This document shows, piece after piece, positions 8,639 to 15,323 of a stretch of DNA of 34,478 nt. Position 1 is the stretch's first letter; each line of letters begins with the position of its first letter. The position numbers and the translations under genes were made by a program. Below the pieces are notes generated by a model. That model was not told where the DNA came from. It worked only from the letters and a program-made list of their open reading frames with translations, and searched no databases. This DNA comes from Crocinitomicaceae bacterium (lineage in GTDB: Bacteria; Bacteroidota; Bacteroidia; Flavobacteriales_D; Crocinitomicaceae), in contig JAHEIL010000019.1 in the NCBI GenBank assembly GCA_024639405.1, forward strand, positions 1 through 34,478. The letters are read 5' to 3'.

Positions 8639-9400
8639 ATGAAAAAACACATTTTATTCTTTTCTATCTTGTGTGCAGGAGCATTTACAAGTTATGCTCA
8701 AGTGACAACTGCTACAACTGAAAGCAAAGACTACCCAATTAAAAAACCACAAGATCCTTTACTGAAATTCAAGAACTTTTTAGAAATTGGATTAAGTGCA
8801 ACTGCCGTGCGTGTAAATACCAACCAAGTTAATTTTACTACTTCAGCTGGAACATATAATTTCAAAAAGAATGATTATTTGCCAACGCTTGACGGAAGTA
8901 TTAATTACGGATGGCTGTTTAAAGAAAAAAATTCTAGTGCTATTTGGACTTTAAAGACTGGGTTGAATATGATCACTAGAGCGGCAAATTTATCCGATAG
9001 TTTAGGGAATAATCTACGCTTTTCTACTGGCTATCTTCAAATTCCCCTTCAATTTGGATTTCGTTTGCCGTTGAATTACAATCCAATGAAAAACAATTTG
9101 TTCCGAGCAGTTGATTTAAATTTTGGTTTCTACGCAGCTATTCCATACTTTCAAAAGTTAGATCATCCAGACAATGTCGATGCAAAAGCAGCAAAAATGA
9201 CGGGTTACTATTTGCGTTTCGGTTTTATCTCTGAAATTGCCTTTTCTGCATTAGACAGCAGAGGACGCGGCCACAAATTTGGAATTAAATCAACGGCTGA
9301 TCTTTCCAGCTTTATAACATTCAATAAAACAACGTATGAACTATTTCCAGTGTATAGTAGCATTGGAATCTTTTATAATATTATGAACCAGTATAAATAA
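8639..9400 (+). CDS. Secreted outer-membrane beta-barrel-like protein
   Basis: Starting at ATG 8639 the protein has 253 residues with a signal peptide MKKHILFFSILCAGAFTSYA cut before QVTT. The rest has alternating aromatic/polar strands (for example GYYLRFGFISEIAFSA) and ends in YSSIGIFYNIMNQYK, in keeping with a small outer-membrane barrel. I do not recognise a named family. It is followed after six bases by the P460 lipoprotein, so the two are probably co-transcribed. A longer frame begins at 8519 inside acs but would put the signal peptide 40 residues in, and a promoter and terminator lie between. The function is unknown. Confidence 0.8.
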   Translation: MKKHILFFSILCAGAFTSYAQVTTATTESKDYPIKKPQDPLLKFKNFLEIGLSATAVRVNTNQVNFTTSAGTYNFKKNDYLPTLDGSINYGWLFKEKNSSAIWTLKTGLNMITRAANLSDSLGNNLRFSTGYLQIPLQFGFRLPLNYNPMKNNLFRAVDLNFGFYAAIPYFQKLDHPDNVDAKAAKMTGYYLRFGFISEIAFSALDSRGRGHKFGIKSTADLSSFITFNKTTYELFPVYSSIGIFYNIMNQYK

Positions 9401-9406
9401 AAGATT

Positions 9407-9913
9407 ATGAAACCACACGTTTATTTGCTTGCGATAGCATCAGTTATTGTCTTATCTTCTTGTTTTAAAAATGATAAAACATTTTCAAAAACAGATTATG
9501 AGCTGTTTAAAATGGCAGAAAAAAAAGAGGGATTTGTTTGGTATAAAAACAGTGAAGAATATCTAGATAAAAGTTCTGGAACTGGTCATTCAAATCCATT
9601 GCTGAGAACTCGTTACAATGCAATTGCAGCGACTATGTTGGATGGAAACGGTCGGATTATTGAAGGTATTAATTTCCCAGAAGGATCTTTAATTGTGAAA
9701 GAGTTATACGATGCAAACAAAAAGTTGGAACGTTATGCTATTTTGTACAAAAATGCAACAAGTCCCGATGCAGATGCAAAAGGTTGGGTTTGGGGATACA
9801 TTAACTCAAATAACACCACTGCTGCTCCCGCATCTCTTAAAGGTAAATCATGTGTTAGCTGCCATTCACAAGAAAACAACATCGATTACATGTTGATGAA
9901 TAAATATTTTTAA
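9407..9913 (+). CDS. Cytochrome P460-family c-type heme lipoprotein
   Basis: The 168-residue protein has a lipoprotein signal ending in the lipobox LSSC (Cys19), so it should be anchored to a membrane facing the periplasm. The middle contains FPEGSLIVKELYD and WVWGYI, which match the cytochrome P460 fold. The C-terminal heme-binding motif is C149-V-S-C152-H153, followed by a DYML segment corresponding to the family's usual DyVf ending. P460 cytochromes and the related cytochrome c'-beta proteins bind or oxidise small nitrogen compounds such as hydroxylamine or NO. Which of these applies here is not known. It follows the barrel gene by six bases and is closed by a strong terminator. Confidence 0.85.
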   Translation: MKPHVYLLAIASVIVLSSCFKNDKTFSKTDYELFKMAEKKEGFVWYKNSEEYLDKSSGTGHSNPLLRTRYNAIAATMLDGNGRIIEGINFPEGSLIVKELYDANKKLERYAILYKNATSPDADAKGWVWGYINSNNTTAAPASLKGKSCVSCHSQENNIDYMLMNKYF

Positions 9914-9920
9914 CATGCAA

Positions 9921-9947
9921 AACGCCCGACAATTGCCGGGCGTTTTT
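9921..9947. terminator. Bidirectional terminator between convergent genes
   Basis: The stem AACGCCCG/CGGGCGTT carries an inner CAATTG. It is flanked by T runs on the plus strand and by A-rich sequence giving a short T run on the minus strand. It can end the P460 transcript and the minus-strand transporter transcript. Confidence 0.88.
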
Positions 9948-9966
9948 ACTATAAACTATGGAGCTA

Positions 9967-10185
9967 TCACTCGTCGTATTCACCAACTAAGGCGTAATAA
10001 CCAAAAACAGCCAATCCTAAAACAATCAATGGCGTAAGGATAAATAAGATAATAATCCCAAACACTAAATCGTCTTGTTTTCCTGTTGCAAACTTTGGTA
10101 AACCAAATTCAACAACACAAAAGTATGCGGCTAAGGCAGCCAATGCTAGCCAAATAATGCCTAAAATGCGTCTTACACTTTTCAT
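9967..10185 (-). CDS. Small two-helix membrane protein downstream of MFS transporter
   Basis: A 72-residue protein with two predicted membrane helices (about 6-27 and 40-66), a basic start (MKSVRRI) and an acidic end (GEYDE). The helices are joined by a short loop with KQDD. It lies 20 bases after the MFS transporter stop on the same strand, so it is probably in the same transcript. I recall small proteins of this kind beside MFS transporters in Bacteroidota but cannot name the family with certainty. A partner or stability factor for the transporter is an inference from position only. Confidence 0.75.
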   Translation of the reverse strand: MKSVRRILGIIWLALAALAAYFCVVEFGLPKFATGKQDDLVFGIIILFILTPLIVLGLAVFGYYALVGEYDE

Positions 10186-10205
10186 ATCTCTCTTCTTTTA
10201 AATAA

Positions 10206-11741
10206 TTAATCTTGGTGACGTGTTTTCTTCTCGTTGATGTATATCAAACCAATGATGAAACTCACGGAAGCGATGATAATTGGATACCACAAACCATTCA
10301 AATAGAATTCTGCTTGCCCTGCATCTTTTGCTTGTGTTACTAAATACGTTGCAATTGCTGGTAATAAACCACCAAAGATCCCATTTCCAATGTGGTATGG
10401 CAACGACATTGAAGTGTAACGAATTTGAACTGGGAATAATTCAACCAAGAATGCTGCAATTGGTCCATAAACCATCGTTACAAACAACACTTGAATTAAT
10501 ACCATTAATCCCAAAAACAGACGATCTGAACCATTCGCAAGTACTGTTTTCTTCGTGTCGATTTTTTCTTTTCCATCTTCACCCACAATGCGCTCTTTTG
10601 CATCTGTTAAGTGAACCGTTTTTTCCTCTGTAAATTTCGTGTTATCTGCATACACATAATTCGTAACGTACACAGAATCAATTCCTCCTTTTTTACCAGG
10701 TGCTTCGCTAACTGTTAAAACAGATGAAACTTCCGTTTTATTCTTCACATTTGTACGTTCATACATTGCTTTGTAAATTGGACGGTACAAAATTATCGCA
10801 AACAACATTCCTGCTAACATGATTTTCTTACGGCCAATTTTATCACTTAACCAACCGAAAAACACAAAGAAAGGTGTACCGATCAATAACGAAATCCCTA
10901 AAAGAGTATCTACTTGGTTGGAATCAATACTCATTACAGTTTTTAAGAAACTCATGGCGTAGAATTGACCCGTATACCAAACAACTCCTTGACCCATTGC
11001 TACTCCAAATAATGCTAATAAGACAAATTTGAAATTGTAACGGTTTCCAAAACTTTCTTTTAAAGGATTTTTAGAAACTTTTCCTTCATCTTTCGCTTTT
11101 TGGAATACAGGAGATTCGTGCATTTTTTTACGAATCAAATAAGAAACAGCCACCATTAAGATTGAAACCCAAAACGGCACACGCCATCCCCAATTTTCAA
11201 ATGCTTCTTTCGATAAGCTAGATTTTGTAATTAAAATAACCATCAGAGAAACAAATAAACCAACAGTTGCTGTTGTTTGAATCCATGAAGTCCAATACCC
11301 ACGTTGGTGTGACGGAGCGTGTTCCGCTACATATGTTGCAGCACCACCATATTCACCACCCAACGCTAATCCTTGCAATAAACGCAAAACTAACACCAAT
11401 AAAGGCGCTAAAAATCCAATGGATTCATAACTTGGAATACAACCAATTAAAAAAGTGGCTCCACCCATCAACAATAAGGTTACCATAAACGTGTACTTAC
11501 GTCCAATTAAATCACCCAATCGTCCAAAAAACAATGCGCCAAATGGTCGCACCACAAAGCCCGCAGCAAATGTTGCAAGCGTAGATAAAAATGCCGCTAC
11601 CGGATTATCGGCAGGGAAAAACTTGGTTGAAATGACGACCGCCAAACTACCAAAAATGTAAAAATCATACCACTCAATCAGTGTTCCAACTGATGAGGCA
11701 GAGATGACTTTCCAGATTCCTTTCGTTGATTCTTTACTCAT
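10206..11741 (-). CDS. MFS transporter, metabolite:H+ symporter (ProP/KgtP-like) type
   Basis: The 511-residue protein carries metabolite:H+ symporter signatures: GTLIEWYDFYIFG near the start, the loop motif GRLGDLIGRK at 74-82 between helices 2 and 3, and its repeat SDKIGRKK at 299-306 between helices 8 and 9. RLLQGLALGGEYGG at 120-133 is also family-typical. It should import a small organic solute or osmolyte with protons across the inner membrane, but the substrate is not readable. A charged hydrophilic insert of about 78 residues (roughly 328-406) lies in the loop after helix 9, which should face the periplasm. Its start codon is preceded by a 134-base gap containing a perfect 8-bp inverted repeat. 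Confidence 0.92.
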   Translation of the reverse strand: MSKESTKGIWKVISASSVGTLIEWYDFYIFGSLAVVISTKFFPADNPVAAFLSTLATFAAGFVVRPFGALFFGRLGDLIGRKYTFMVTLLLMGGATFLIGCIPSYESIGFLAPLLVLVLRLLQGLALGGEYGGAATYVAEHAPSHQRGYWTSWIQTTATVGLFVSLMVILITKSSLSKEAFENWGWRVPFWVSILMVAVSYLIRKKMHESPVFQKAKDEGKVSKNPLKESFGNRYNFKFVLLALFGVAMGQGVVWYTGQFYAMSFLKTVMSIDSNQVDTLLGISLLIGTPFFVFFGWLSDKIGRKKIMLAGMLFAIILYRPIYKAMYERTNVKNKTEVSSVLTVSEAPGKKGGIDSVYVTNYVYADNTKFTEEKTVHLTDAKERIVGEDGKEKIDTKKTVLANGSDRLFLGLMVLIQVLFVTMVYGPIAAFLVELFPVQIRYTSMSLPYHIGNGIFGGLLPAIATYLVTQAKDAGQAEFYLNGLWYPIIIASVSFIIGLIYINEKKTRHQD

Positions 11742-11776
11742 GTTCTGTAATAGTTAATAGTTAATTATAGTTTTTA

Positions 11777-11808
11777 GTAGATCTCCTGTATTCGATTTTC
11801 AGATCTAC
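11777..11808. repeat. Perfect 8-bp inverted repeat upstream of MFS transporter
   Basis: GTAGATCT at 11777-11784 and AGATCTAC at 11801-11808 are separated by 16 bases, 36 bases before the transporter start. It could be a regulator-binding site or a leader hairpin. No terminator-like T run follows on either strand. Confidence 0.5.
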
Positions 11809-11875
11809 GACACCAATATTCTAGAATTGTAAGCAAAGAAAAAAAACGACTATACAATTTTGTTAATTACTATAG

Positions 11876-12295
11876 TTAATCTTTGAATCGTTCCCATTTT
11901 ATTAACATAAATTTATCTCCTAACTCAGTAATAATCATACCTGCGCCAGCCAATTTTTGCTTGTCCTTTAAGAACTCAAGTAACTCATTATGTGTTATGA
12001 TACGATACGTTGGATGGTGGTAATTATCATTCAATCGCTTGATCTTATAGTGACGTACCCAGTTGGAAACTGTAACATGAGAAACACCTAGAATACGTTC
12101 AATTTCTCTGTAACTCAAGCCTTCTAAGTACAATTGCAAAGCTTTTGTAATGTAATAATCATCAATTTTTTTACCGATTTTATCAACGGTGAAGTTGTAA
12201 TTACACGATTTACACGTGTAGCGTTGACGCTCATTTACAATGCCACTTTTAATAATTTTTGGGCTGTGGCATTTCGGACAATTTTCTATGCGCAT
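11876..12295 (-). CDS. InsA-like zinc-ribbon and helix-turn-helix DNA-binding protein
   Basis: From ATG 12295 the protein has 139 residues. The N-terminus is a zinc ribbon with two CxxC pairs (CPKC at 6-9 and CKSC about 20 residues later), and a helix-turn-helix follows (GLSYREIERILGVSHVTVSN). This is the arrangement of IS1 InsA, the DNA-binding half of that transposase. No DDE catalytic partner, inverted repeats or target duplications are seen around it, and a further 55-residue tail lacks catalytic residues. I read it as a domesticated transposase-derived regulator rather than a live element. A longer in-frame start at 12373 is disfavoured because the zinc ribbon normally starts the protein and a promoter element lies between. 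It could regulate the MFS gene or divergent ctaA. Confidence 0.8.
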   Translation of the reverse strand: MRIENCPKCHSPKIIKSGIVNERQRYTCKSCNYNFTVDKIGKKIDDYYITKALQLYLEGLSYREIERILGVSHVTVSNWVRHYKIKRLNDNYHHPTYRIITHNELLEFLKDKQKLAGAGMIITELGDKFMLIKWERFKD

Positions 12296-12344
12296 AGTAG
12301 TAGCTATTCTAATTTTGCATAAATATAGTATTTTTGCAATAAAA

Positions 12345-12374
12345 CAAAAATAATTCGTTCGTTTTTTATTCAAA
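12345..12374 (-). promoter_or_regulatory. Candidate promoter of the InsA-like gene (TTTG-N18-TATTTTTG)
   Basis: On the minus strand TTTG (12374-12371) is followed after 18 bases by TATTTTTG (12352-12345). The predicted start near 12338 gives a leader of about 43 bases to ATG 12295. Confidence 0.45.
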
Positions 12375-12403
12375 AATTACTTTTCAAACGAATAACTAAT
12401 CCG

Positions 12404-12411
12404 TAATTTTG
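12404..12411 (+). promoter_or_regulatory. -7 element TAATTTTG abutting the ctaA start
   Basis: A perfect TAnnTTTG match ending five bases before ATG 12417. Transcription would start at or next to the A of the start codon, implying a leaderless mRNA. Other plus-strand matches lie at 12310-12317 and 12329-12336, so a longer leader is also possible. Confidence 0.45.
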
Positions 12412-12416
12412 TACCT

Positions 12417-13433
12417 ATGGCATATTCAAAAGGATTTATTCGGTTTCAATGGACAATCTTAATCTCCATTTATTTGATTGTAGTTGCAGGTAGTTTGGTT
12501 CGCATAACAGGAAGTGGAATGGGCTGTCCTGATTGGCCGAAGTGCTTTGGACAGTGGGTTCCGCCAACACATAAAAGTGAATTACCTGCTGATTACAGAG
12601 AAAAATTTGCTGAAAAACGCGGGAAGAAAATCGATAAATTTTGCCGCTTTTTAAGTTCAATTGGATTAAAAGAAACGGCTGCTAAAATTCAAGCAGACCC
12701 AACTTTGCGCCAAGAAGAACCGTTCAACGTGAGTAAAACTTGGACAGAGTATGGAAACCGCTTGGTTGGTTTTCTTGCAGGAAATTTATTGTTAATCGGG
12801 TTAATTTGGGCCATCATAAAATACCGTCAGCGAAAGATCATTGGATTAATTGTATTAAACATCGTATTGATGGGAATTGAAGGATGGTTTGGATCTATTG
12901 TTGTTGCTTCTAACTTAGTGCCTTGGACCATCACAGTTCACATGTTGTTGGCATTAATCATCATTGCTGTTCAATTGTATATCGTAAAACTAGTGAGTGT
13001 ACGTCAAAAAGGCACAATAGAATTCACTTCTACTTTGAAGTGGTTGGCAATTGTTGTGTTAGCTATCACATTTTACCAATTGTTTTTAGGAACACAAGTA
13101 AGAGAATACATCGATGCTTTGACAAAACAAGGATTTGGAAGAGAATCATGGACCGAAAAATTGGGCTGGGCGTTCTATATTCACCGCACGTTTTCATGGT
13201 TAGTATTGGTCTTAATGGTCATTCTCGTTTGGAAAAATGAAAAAATGAAAAAGTATTGGATTGTTCGTTCTGCATTTATCGTTTTGGGAATTGAATTGAC
13301 CTCAGGTGTTTTATTGGCTTATGCGAATATGCCGGGATTGATTCAAACGAGTCATTTGGTTTTTGCCGCAGTGTTGTTTGGTATATTAACAATGTTGGTG
13401 TTTCGACTCAAAAGCGCATCAGACCAAAACTAA
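12417..13433 (+). CDS. ctaA: Heme A synthase (COX15/CtaA)
   Basis: The 338-residue inner-membrane enzyme oxidises the C8 methyl of heme O to the formyl of heme A, the cofactor of aa3/caa3 oxidases. Recognition rests on GSGMGCPDWPKC at 32-43, which holds the extracellular cysteine pair Cys37/Cys43, and on conserved histidines in TVHML (His175), YIHRTF (His256) and TSHLVF (His313). About eight membrane helices are apparent. In the first half, the motif usually read as E-x-x-H-R in this family appears as E111-Y-G-N114-R, so Asn stands where a heme-associated His is usual. The first periplasmic loop is long (about 44-107). The heme O supplier ctaB is in the window at 22945-23841 on the other strand. 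Confidence 0.94.
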   Translation: MAYSKGFIRFQWTILISIYLIVVAGSLVRITGSGMGCPDWPKCFGQWVPPTHKSELPADYREKFAEKRGKKIDKFCRFLSSIGLKETAAKIQADPTLRQEEPFNVSKTWTEYGNRLVGFLAGNLLLIGLIWAIIKYRQRKIIGLIVLNIVLMGIEGWFGSIVVASNLVPWTITVHMLLALIIIAVQLYIVKLVSVRQKGTIEFTSTLKWLAIVVLAITFYQLFLGTQVREYIDALTKQGFGRESWTEKLGWAFYIHRTFSWLVLVLMVILVWKNEKMKKYWIVRSAFIVLGIELTSGVLLAYANMPGLIQTSHLVFAAVLFGILTMLVFRLKSASDQN

Positions 13434-13474
13434 ACTTTTCATGCAATTAATTGTTAGATAGTAAATTAAACTTT

Positions 13475-14800
13475 ATGAAAATAGGAATAATTGTTTGCGC
13501 ATTATCATTTGTATTTTTAAGTTCAGCCCAAACAGCGAACTATGGAATGGTCAGTAAAGCTTACTTTACAACTGTTTACAATCCATTAGATTCAAATATT
13601 TTTTACCAAATACACGATTCCACTGTTATTCGTTTGGCCAAAACAAACCCAACTACATGCTTTGTTGAAAATGTTGGAAATTTGTACCTAAAAGATGAGG
13701 TCATCAACATGACAGGCTCAACCATTAATACGGTTGATAGCACATTTATTTTTATCGGGGAATCTAAAATGCATCGCTTAAGATTATCAGATGGTGCAAT
13801 TCTTTCATCAGTAGATTTATTCAATCCATTGGCGAATCCTGCCGAACAAAACTATTTTAACAATTTTATTTTCAATCAATCCGATACTACCATTTATGGT
13901 TTAGCTACGCGTCAAAACGGATGTGTTTTTGGAAATTATTTGGCAAAAGTAAATCCAATTACAGGTGTTATAACTGAAATTTCTACTACTTCCGTTGGCC
14001 AATCAATTTTAATGGCAGGAGCTACAATTGATCCCTATCAAATGATTTATTATTTTTCTGACGGAATAGGAATGGTAGGTATTGATTTGTACAATGGATC
14101 GATTTATAGTAATTCAACGGTCGTTTTTCCTCCAACATTTAATCAGTTTGGAAACTTTGCCTACAGTTGCGCCAACAATACAATCTATGGTTTATTGACA
14201 AAAGAATACACTTCTACAGTTCCAAATCCATTTGATCCAGGAACATTCATAACACAAGTAGATTCTACCAACCTTTTTTTAGGAACAATTGACCCAACTA
14301 CCGGTCAAGTTTCAAGTGTTGGTACAAATCCGATTCTTTGTTCAAATTCGTATATCATGAATTCAGGTGGCGCAATTGACCCAGCTACAATGGCTTACTA
14401 TTTTAATGATGCTATTAAATACATCGGCGTTTCTTTAACAACCGGTTTGGTTGAAAGTTCTTGCGTAGATAATTACGAAGATGGCGATCAATTTATTCTT
14501 TTTCGAAACAACACAAATTGTGTAGGCGCATCGTTTATACGCGCAAATCCATTAAACGTAAAAGAGTTATTAGCTTCTGATTTCAAGGTTTATCCAAATC
14601 CGTCTTTTGGAAATTTTAGTATTCAATCAACCAATGAATCGATACATACCGTTCAGATAGCTACAATTGACGGTCATGTCATCCAAGATCTTGCTTTTGA
14701 TAACACTTCTAAAAAAACTTTAGAAATAAATGATTTACCGAAAGGTATATATTTGGTCAACATCAACGCTACCTCTTTTCATAAAATTGTTGTCAACTAA
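13475..14800 (+). CDS. Secreted repeat protein with T9SS type A sorting domain
   Basis: From ATG 13475 the protein has 441 residues with a signal peptide MKIGIIVCALSFVFLSSAQ. A TTG-started reading 24 bases earlier is less likely because it would displace the signal peptide. The last 75 residues, from about FKVYPNPSFGNFSIQ to HKIVVN, form a T9SS type A sorting domain, so the protein should cross the outer membrane by type IX secretion. The central part has repeated modules: IYGLAT and IYGLLT, IDPYQMIYYFSD and IDPATMAYYFND, each about 110 residues apart, which suggests propeller-like blades. The function is unknown. It stands alone, with a tRNA transcript starting about 50 bases after its stop. 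Confidence 0.85.
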   Translation: MKIGIIVCALSFVFLSSAQTANYGMVSKAYFTTVYNPLDSNIFYQIHDSTVIRLAKTNPTTCFVENVGNLYLKDEVINMTGSTINTVDSTFIFIGESKMHRLRLSDGAILSSVDLFNPLANPAEQNYFNNFIFNQSDTTIYGLATRQNGCVFGNYLAKVNPITGVITEISTTSVGQSILMAGATIDPYQMIYYFSDGIGMVGIDLYNGSIYSNSTVVFPPTFNQFGNFAYSCANNTIYGLLTKEYTSTVPNPFDPGTFITQVDSTNLFLGTIDPTTGQVSSVGTNPILCSNSYIMNSGGAIDPATMAYYFNDAIKYIGVSLTTGLVESSCVDNYEDGDQFILFRNNTNCVGASFIRANPLNVKELLASDFKVYPNPSFGNFSIQSTNESIHTVQIATIDGHVIQDLAFDNTSKKTLEINDLPKGIYLVNINATSFHKIVVN

Positions 14801-14813
14801 TTTTAAGACACTG

Positions 14814-14844
14814 TTTGAAATTTGAATTGATTCACTTATATTTG
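14814..14844 (+). promoter_or_regulatory. Strong promoter TTTG-N19-TATATTTG for the tRNA transcript
   Basis: TTTG at 14814-14817, a spacer of exactly 19 bases and TATATTTG at 14837-14844 form the best full match to the Bacteroidota promoter consensus that I found here. Transcription should start near 14850, about 235 bases upstream of the mature tRNA, with no ORF in between. Confidence 0.65.
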
Positions 14845-14907
14845 CATCCCGAAAAGATTGAAATGCATTTTGGTATTCCATTCATCGGTTCAAGTTTTAG
14901 CAATGAT

Positions 14908-15074
14908 TTCTGCGCTAATGCTTGAATAATCGCAAGCTAAGTTATGAAGAGATTCTGCGCTAACGCTTGAATAATCGCAAGCTAAGTTATGAAGAGATTC
15001 TGCGCTAACGCTTGAATAATCGCAAGCTAAGTTAAGAAGAGATTCTGCGCTAACGCTTGAATAATCGCAAGCTA
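14908..15074. repeat. Four tandem copies of a 45-bp repeat upstream of the tRNA
   Basis: Copies begin at 14908, 14953, 14998 and 15043, spaced exactly 45 bases. Units 2 and 3 differ at one base, unit 1 has a few changes (GCTAATG for GCTAACG), and the last copy breaks off at 15074 after 32 bases. Each copy holds GCTTG and CAAGC separated by 8 bases, flanked by TAAC and GTTA, so each can fold into an imperfect hairpin as RNA. After the last copy, GCAAGC-TAC-GCTTGC forms another small hairpin just before the tRNA. There are no spacers, so it is not a CRISPR. The array lies inside the predicted tRNA precursor. Confidence 0.93.
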
Positions 15075-15084
15075 CGCTTGCTCT

Positions 15085-15158
15085 GGTCCTATAGCTCAGT
15101 TGGTTAGAGCACCTGACTCATAATCAGGTGGTCCCTGGTTCGAGCCCAGGTGGGACCA
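15085..15158 (+). tRNA. tRNA with CAU anticodon (Ile2 precursor or elongator Met)
   Basis: All arms fold: acceptor GGTCCTA/TGGGACC with one G-U pair, D-arm GCTC/GAGC, anticodon stem CCTGA/TCAGG with loop CTCATAA (anticodon CAT at 15119-15121), T-arm CCTGG/CCAGG with TTCGAGC, and discriminator A. The 3' CCA is not encoded. CAU can mean elongator Met or Ile2, whose C34 is changed to lysidine. The GGTCC acceptor end and CTCATAA loop resemble Ile2 of other bacteria, so I lean to Ile2. An initiator is unlikely, since the 1-72 pair is a normal G-C and the three G-C pairs in the anticodon stem are absent. It is followed by a terminator. Confidence 0.95.
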
Positions 15159-15169
15159 CAAGTAAAATC

Positions 15170-15199
15170 AAAGCCTTACAGAGATGTAGGGCTTTTTTT
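15170..15199 (+). terminator. Terminator after the tRNA
   Basis: A 10-bp stem AAAGCCTTAC/GTAGGGCTTT (one G-U pair) with loop AGAGAT is followed by a T run. It ends the tRNA transcript 12 bases after the mature tRNA. Confidence 0.88.
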
Positions 15200-15270
15200 C
15201 TTTTTGAAAACCCCGTCAAATAAGGAATTACAGAAAAGTGTAGGTTAATTTTTGAAGTTCGATAATTTGT

Positions 15271-15278
15271 TAACTTTG
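15271..15278 (+). promoter_or_regulatory. -7 element TAACTTTG upstream of tspO
   Basis: A perfect TAnnTTTG match, with TTTG 16 bases upstream (15251-15254, shorter than ideal). The predicted start near 15285 rules out the longer TTG-initiated reading from 15252 and supports ATG 15324. Confidence 0.45.
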
Positions 15279-15323
15279 AAAGATGCATATTTATTTGCAG
15301 TTTTACATAAATTCAGTTTTCAA

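Noticed and set aside
11876-12373. Active insertion sequence
   Set aside because: Only an InsA-like DNA-binding protein is present. There is no DDE transposase partner, no terminal inverted repeats and no target-site duplication.
14889-15074. Minus-strand open frame encoding a 15-residue repeated peptide across the tandem repeats
   Set aside because: A 45-base unit is a multiple of three, so an open frame is expected by chance. There is no start codon, and the frame runs back into the tRNA.
14908-15084. CRISPR array
   Set aside because: The repeats are head-to-tail with a 45-base period and no unique spacers, and no cas genes are present.
14908-15084. Integron attC-like array (GCTAAC and GTTA words around a hairpin)
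   Set aside because: The words do not fit the RYYYAAC/GTTRRRY core pattern, no cassette ORFs lie between the units, and there is no integrase.
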